From Prevotellaceae bacterium (GTDB lineage: Bacteria > Bacteroidota > Bacteroidia > Bacteroidales > Bacteroidaceae): DNA of 64,000 bases. Location of the stretch: positions 27,195 through 91,194 of the forward strand of contig JAQYET010000096.1 in the NCBI GenBank assembly GCA_028723525.1, in the 5' to 3' direction. Below, in pieces: positions 61,271 through 64,000 of the stretch. The position numbers and the translations under genes were made by a program. The notes below the pieces were generated by a model. It saw only the letters and a program-made list of their open reading frames with translations, had not been told where the DNA came from and searched no databases. Every line of letters begins with the position of its first letter. Position 1 is the stretch's first letter.

Positions 61271-61978
61271 ATGAACAAATTTATCAGAACACTCGCCGTA
61301 ACGTATGACATAGACCTTGAGCCGCGGGAAATTCCGCTGTTCAGAGGGGCTGTCATAGGCAGTTTCGGCGGCGATGCAAACCTGCTGTACCACAACCATC
61401 TTGAAAACAACAAACTAAGATACTCCTACCCTTTGATACAGTATAAGCGGCTGGGCAGAAAGGCTGCCATTATATGTGTTGAAGAGGGGGCAGACATTAT
61501 CGGGCAATTCATTGGCAATGCTCCCCAAACGATAAGTATGGGAGAGCGAAACGTCACCCTGAAGACGATGCGAATAACGCCGGCAAGAATACTCATGCAG
61601 GTTTGGAACAGCATGTTTGAATACAAAATATCAAGGTGGCTCCCGCTCAATCCGGCAAATTACAGGAAATATCAGGCAATGGAAAGCCTTGCCGAAAGGA
61701 TTAAGATGCTGGAGAAAATACTTTGCTCAAATATCTTGTCGATGCTCAAAGGACTTGGCATCTGGCTTGAAGAAGACTTGAAAGTGAGTATAACAGACAT
61801 CGGCAAGCCGTATAAGATATATAATAAAAGTGTGGCACTTATGGCATTTGATGCCTCGTTCACGTCAAACTTATCAATACCCGACAATCTCGGAATAGGA
61901 AAGAATGTCAGCATTGGGTATGGAACGGTATTCCAAATCAAGAAATCTAAATCAAACATAGAAGATGAAACAAAATAG
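61271..61978 (+). CDS. cas6: CRISPR-associated endoribonuclease Cas6
   Basis: This 235-aa protein is read as Cas6, which cuts the CRISPR precursor RNA. Support is the N-terminal half typical of Bacteroidota Cas6 (GAVIGSFGGDANLLYHNHLENNKLRYSYPLIQYKRLG, with His41 and His43 as catalytic candidates), the C-terminal glycine-rich loop LGIGKNVSIGYGTVF (about 207-221), and its place ahead of cas10. Overall similarity to other Cas6 subfamilies is low. It overlaps cas10 by 14 bp, so they are coupled. The catalytic residue is not established here. Confidence 0.85.
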   Translation: MNKFIRTLAVTYDIDLEPREIPLFRGAVIGSFGGDANLLYHNHLENNKLRYSYPLIQYKRLGRKAAIICVEEGADIIGQFIGNAPQTISMGERNVTLKTMRITPARILMQVWNSMFEYKISRWLPLNPANYRKYQAMESLAERIKMLEKILCSNILSMLKGLGIWLEEDLKVSITDIGKPYKIYNKSVALMAFDASFTSNLSIPDNLGIGKNVSIGYGTVFQIKKSKSNIEDETK

Positions 61979-63437
61979 AGAACACGACAAAATATTCGTT
62001 GGCGGCGACCTTTCAGGAATACAGAAGTTCCTGTACAACATATCATCTCATAAGGCTGCAGTCAGCCTGAAAGGCAGATCAGACTATTTAAGGCAGTACA
62101 TGAAGGAGGTATGTAAAAGCATTGAGGACGCAGCAATGAAGGCAAATGCTTCAGGGATAGACGAGATATACTCGTCGGGAGGCAAGTTCTATTTCACCGC
62201 CAACAATGCAGAGGGCGTGACAAAGGCGATAGAGGTGTGTGCAAAAGGGATAAAGCAAGCACTATGGGAGGAGCACCGTGGGCTGCTCGGACTAAGCATC
62301 GCATACACGACATACTCTGAAAATCCCGACGGCACCGTTGATATTGCGGGATTGCCTAATTGTCGCCCCGGCATACTTTGGGAGATAACAAACAGAAGCT
62401 TCGCAAAGGAGAAGCAGCAGAAATTCAAGGATATACTGCAAGACAGTTATGAAGAACTTTTCAATCCCATTGCAATCGGCGAAAAGACAAAGGTGTGTGC
62501 CGTGACGGGAATTGAGTCTTCAGACTGCATTGCAATCGATAACGACGGCGAAGAAATACATGTTCTCCCGTCTGTGAAAAAACAAATAGAAATAGGAGAG
62601 AAACTATGTCGTGAGCAGCAGACACTGACTTTCAGCGAATATGCGGGCAACTCATATCTTGGAGTGCTGCGTATGGACGTTGACGGACTCGGGAAACGCT
62701 TTATAGAAGGCTTTAAGTCGATTTTCGATTACAAGGTTTTCTCGAAACGACTAGTGGACTTTTTCGAAACGAAAATTGCTGAAATGCGGCTTGAGAAAGA
62801 GTTCAAGGATTATATCAACGTGATTTATTCCGGCGGCGACGACCTCTTTGTAGTTGGAAGATGGGACAAAGTCATCGGCTTTGCCGAAAAGATTCACAAC
62901 GAAGTGGAGCGTAATTTCAAGAACGATGGCATAAGCATATCCGGAGGAATGGTTGCCGTAAAGCCGAAATTTCCTATATCAAAAGCGGCAGAACTATCAG
63001 GAGAGGCAGAAGATTTGGCAAAGAATTATAACGGAGGAGAGAAGAATGCGTTCTGCTTTTTGGGCATTACCGTGTCATGGAAAGACGAGTTCAGCACAGT
63101 GAAAAGTCATCAGGAACGTTTCACTACACTGATAAGAGAACACGCAATGAGCAAGAGCATACTGCATCAAACGATGCTATATGCCTCGATAGCAGGGCAC
63201 AACAAGCAACTCAGGAGTGAGGGAAAAACCGAAGACTTCAGTTATATATGGCACTTCAGCTACTATCTTACGCGCTTTGCAAAGCGCCATGAAAAAGACA
63301 GGGCAATAGTTGATTTTTGTCGCGAACTGCGCAACAAGGACATCTCCGGCAACCAAGGCAGAAACCTTGAACTGCTCGGACTTGCCGCAAGATGGGCAGA
63401 ACTGCTGGTTAGGGAAGAAACAAGTATAAACAAATAA
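61965..63437 (+). CDS. cas10: Cas10/Csm1, HD-less, with intact GGDD cyclase motif
   Basis: This 490-aa protein begins directly with FVGGDLSGIQKFLYNISSHKAAVSLKGRSDYL, the start of the first palm domain of Cas10. It has SSGGKFYFTA (about 70-79), then a second palm domain with LGVLRMDVDGLGKRF (about 224-238) and YSGGDDLFVVG, where GGDD is residues 290-293. The helical D4 domain follows (about 370-490). Typical Cas10 proteins are about 650-900 aa with an N-terminal HD nuclease; here that part is absent and there is no HD motif. The linking zinc finger has only two cysteines (VCAVTG...SDC). It should still make cyclic oligoadenylate on target RNA binding. It overlaps cas6 and is 10 bp ahead of csm2. 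Confidence 0.93.
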   Translation: MKQNREHDKIFVGGDLSGIQKFLYNISSHKAAVSLKGRSDYLRQYMKEVCKSIEDAAMKANASGIDEIYSSGGKFYFTANNAEGVTKAIEVCAKGIKQALWEEHRGLLGLSIAYTTYSENPDGTVDIAGLPNCRPGILWEITNRSFAKEKQQKFKDILQDSYEELFNPIAIGEKTKVCAVTGIESSDCIAIDNDGEEIHVLPSVKKQIEIGEKLCREQQTLTFSEYAGNSYLGVLRMDVDGLGKRFIEGFKSIFDYKVFSKRLVDFFETKIAEMRLEKEFKDYINVIYSGGDDLFVVGRWDKVIGFAEKIHNEVERNFKNDGISISGGMVAVKPKFPISKAAELSGEAEDLAKNYNGGEKNAFCFLGITVSWKDEFSTVKSHQERFTTLIREHAMSKSILHQTMLYASIAGHNKQLRSEGKTEDFSYIWHFSYYLTRFAKRHEKDRAIVDFCRELRNKDISGNQGRNLELLGLAARWAELLVREETSINK

Positions 63438-63447
63438 ACTATCTGAT

Positions 63448-63867
63448 ATGGAATGGGATAAAAGAAAACGAATTCCGGAAAACGAAATCCGGGAAAAGAT
63501 TACGAGAGCATCGGTTGAGTTTGCAGAGGAATTTGGCGAATATCTTGCAACCGGAGACAAGCAAACTTCAGAGGCTTTAACCGCAAGTCAGCTAAGGAAA
63601 TTCTTCGGAGAAGTGAAGCGTCAGCAGATGAATGGATACGAACACAGCAAGTTCATCATGCTGAAACCGAAACTTGCATACGCCGTAGGACGAGCGAGGA
63701 GCAAAAGCAAGGTGAAGAACAAGATAGAAGATTTCTATGACGTAATGGCGGATGCCATCGACAAAGTTGTGAAAAGCCCCGCCCCCGACAAGGCTTTCAG
63801 AAACTTCATCGACATCTTCGAGGCAATAGTAGCATATCATAAAGCAGCAGAAAATAAAAAACCTTAA
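63448..63867 (+). CDS. csm2: Type III-A CRISPR small subunit Csm2
   Basis: This 139-aa helical protein has the Csm2 hallmark LTASQLRKFFGEVKRQQM (about 48-65) followed by FIMLKPKLAYAVGRARSKSKV (about 71-91) and a C-terminal helical region with FRNFIDIFEAIVAYHK. Csm2 forms the inner filament of the Csm complex with Csm3. It fixes the subtype as III-A. It is 10 bp after cas10. The next genes expected (csm3, csm4, csm5, csm6) lie beyond the window. Confidence 0.92.
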   Translation: MEWDKRKRIPENEIREKITRASVEFAEEFGEYLATGDKQTSEALTASQLRKFFGEVKRQQMNGYEHSKFIMLKPKLAYAVGRARSKSKVKNKIEDFYDVMADAIDKVVKSPAPDKAFRNFIDIFEAIVAYHKAAENKKP

Positions 63868-63871
63868 TTCC

Positions 63872-63967
63872 GCAACACTATAATTTAACTTTATTTATAA
63901 GTTCCTGAGCAACAATAAGTTGCCCAGGATTTTGCCATGTCAGAATTTTCACTTATCTTAGTGTTGC
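63872..63967. repeat. Nested inverted repeats after csm2 (possible small mobile element or element end)
   Basis: The 9-bp outer arms GCAACACTA (63872-63880) and TAGTGTTGC (63959-63967) enclose an inner stem TCCTGAGCAAC / GTTGCCCAGGA (10 of 11 pair) at 63903-63929. No target duplication was seen. The position, directly after csm2, where csm3 is expected, suggests an insertion or an intergenic hairpin. The sequence stops too soon to decide. Confidence 0.45.
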
Positions 63968-64000
63968 AAAAAGAAAACAAGCAAAACTCTAATATGACAT

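Overview
The window is from a Bacteroidota chromosome, most likely a Prevotella-like member of the Bacteroidales. Support comes from promoters of the TAnnTTTG (-7) / TTG (-33) type with 19-21 bp spacing, C-terminal type IX secretion signals, a C10 (interpain/streptopain-like) protease, SusC-style TonB receptors with N-terminal carboxypeptidase-like domains, a PorT-type barrel, LytS/LytTR signalling and 2-oxoacid:ferredoxin oxidoreductase. Base composition is near balanced, except for a clearly AT-rich restriction-modification island at about 32.6-35.4 kb.

Layout. 1-4.8 kb: the end of a secreted cleaved-adhesin-type protein, an orphan receiver protein and a C10 protease, all on minus. 5-9.6 kb (+): housekeeping genes miaB, xerD, a U32 family gene, sufE and a SpoU methyltransferase. 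9.7-16 kb (-): a four-gene outer-membrane uptake operon (TonB receptor, DUF4876 protein, small lipoprotein, DUF6850 barrel). 16.2-21.3 kb (+): a DUF3332 lipoprotein, a broken AlbA_2 gene, an LtaS-type phosphotransferase and a GT39 glycosyltransferase. 21.4-29.4 kb: upp, pckA, korAB and a LytS/LytTR two-component pair. 29.5-32.5 kb (-): a Pif1-like helicase and a PorT-like barrel. 32.6-35.4 kb: an MvaI/BcnI-type R-C-M system bracketed by a perfect 20-bp direct repeat. 35.4-52.9 kb: a large cobalamin region. It holds a tightly coupled corrin-ring operon made mostly of fusion proteins (cobJ-cbiC, cbiE-cbiT, cbiG-cobM, cobK-cbiD), then btuF and btuC without btuD. Next to it is a B12-riboswitch operon of two BtuB-like receptors and a CbiK-like lipoprotein, and divergent from that a cbiA-cbiP fusion. 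53-56.4 kb: a Kdo/WaaP-type kinase and three glycosyltransferase-type genes for surface glycan. 56.9-61 kb: tRNA-Leu(UAA), two lipoproteins, comF and RNase H. 61.2-64 kb: the start of a type III-A CRISPR-Cas operon (cas6, cas10/csm1, csm2) that runs off the window.

The most unusual signals are two. The first is a family of five intergenic arrays in which a 15-bp core (AAAATCGGCGAAATT or its inverse) recurs every 22 bp with 7-bp linkers that reuse a small vocabulary. The second is a short Cas10 that lacks the HD nuclease domain but keeps GGDD. No CRISPR array, rRNA, complete insertion sequence or prophage was seen.
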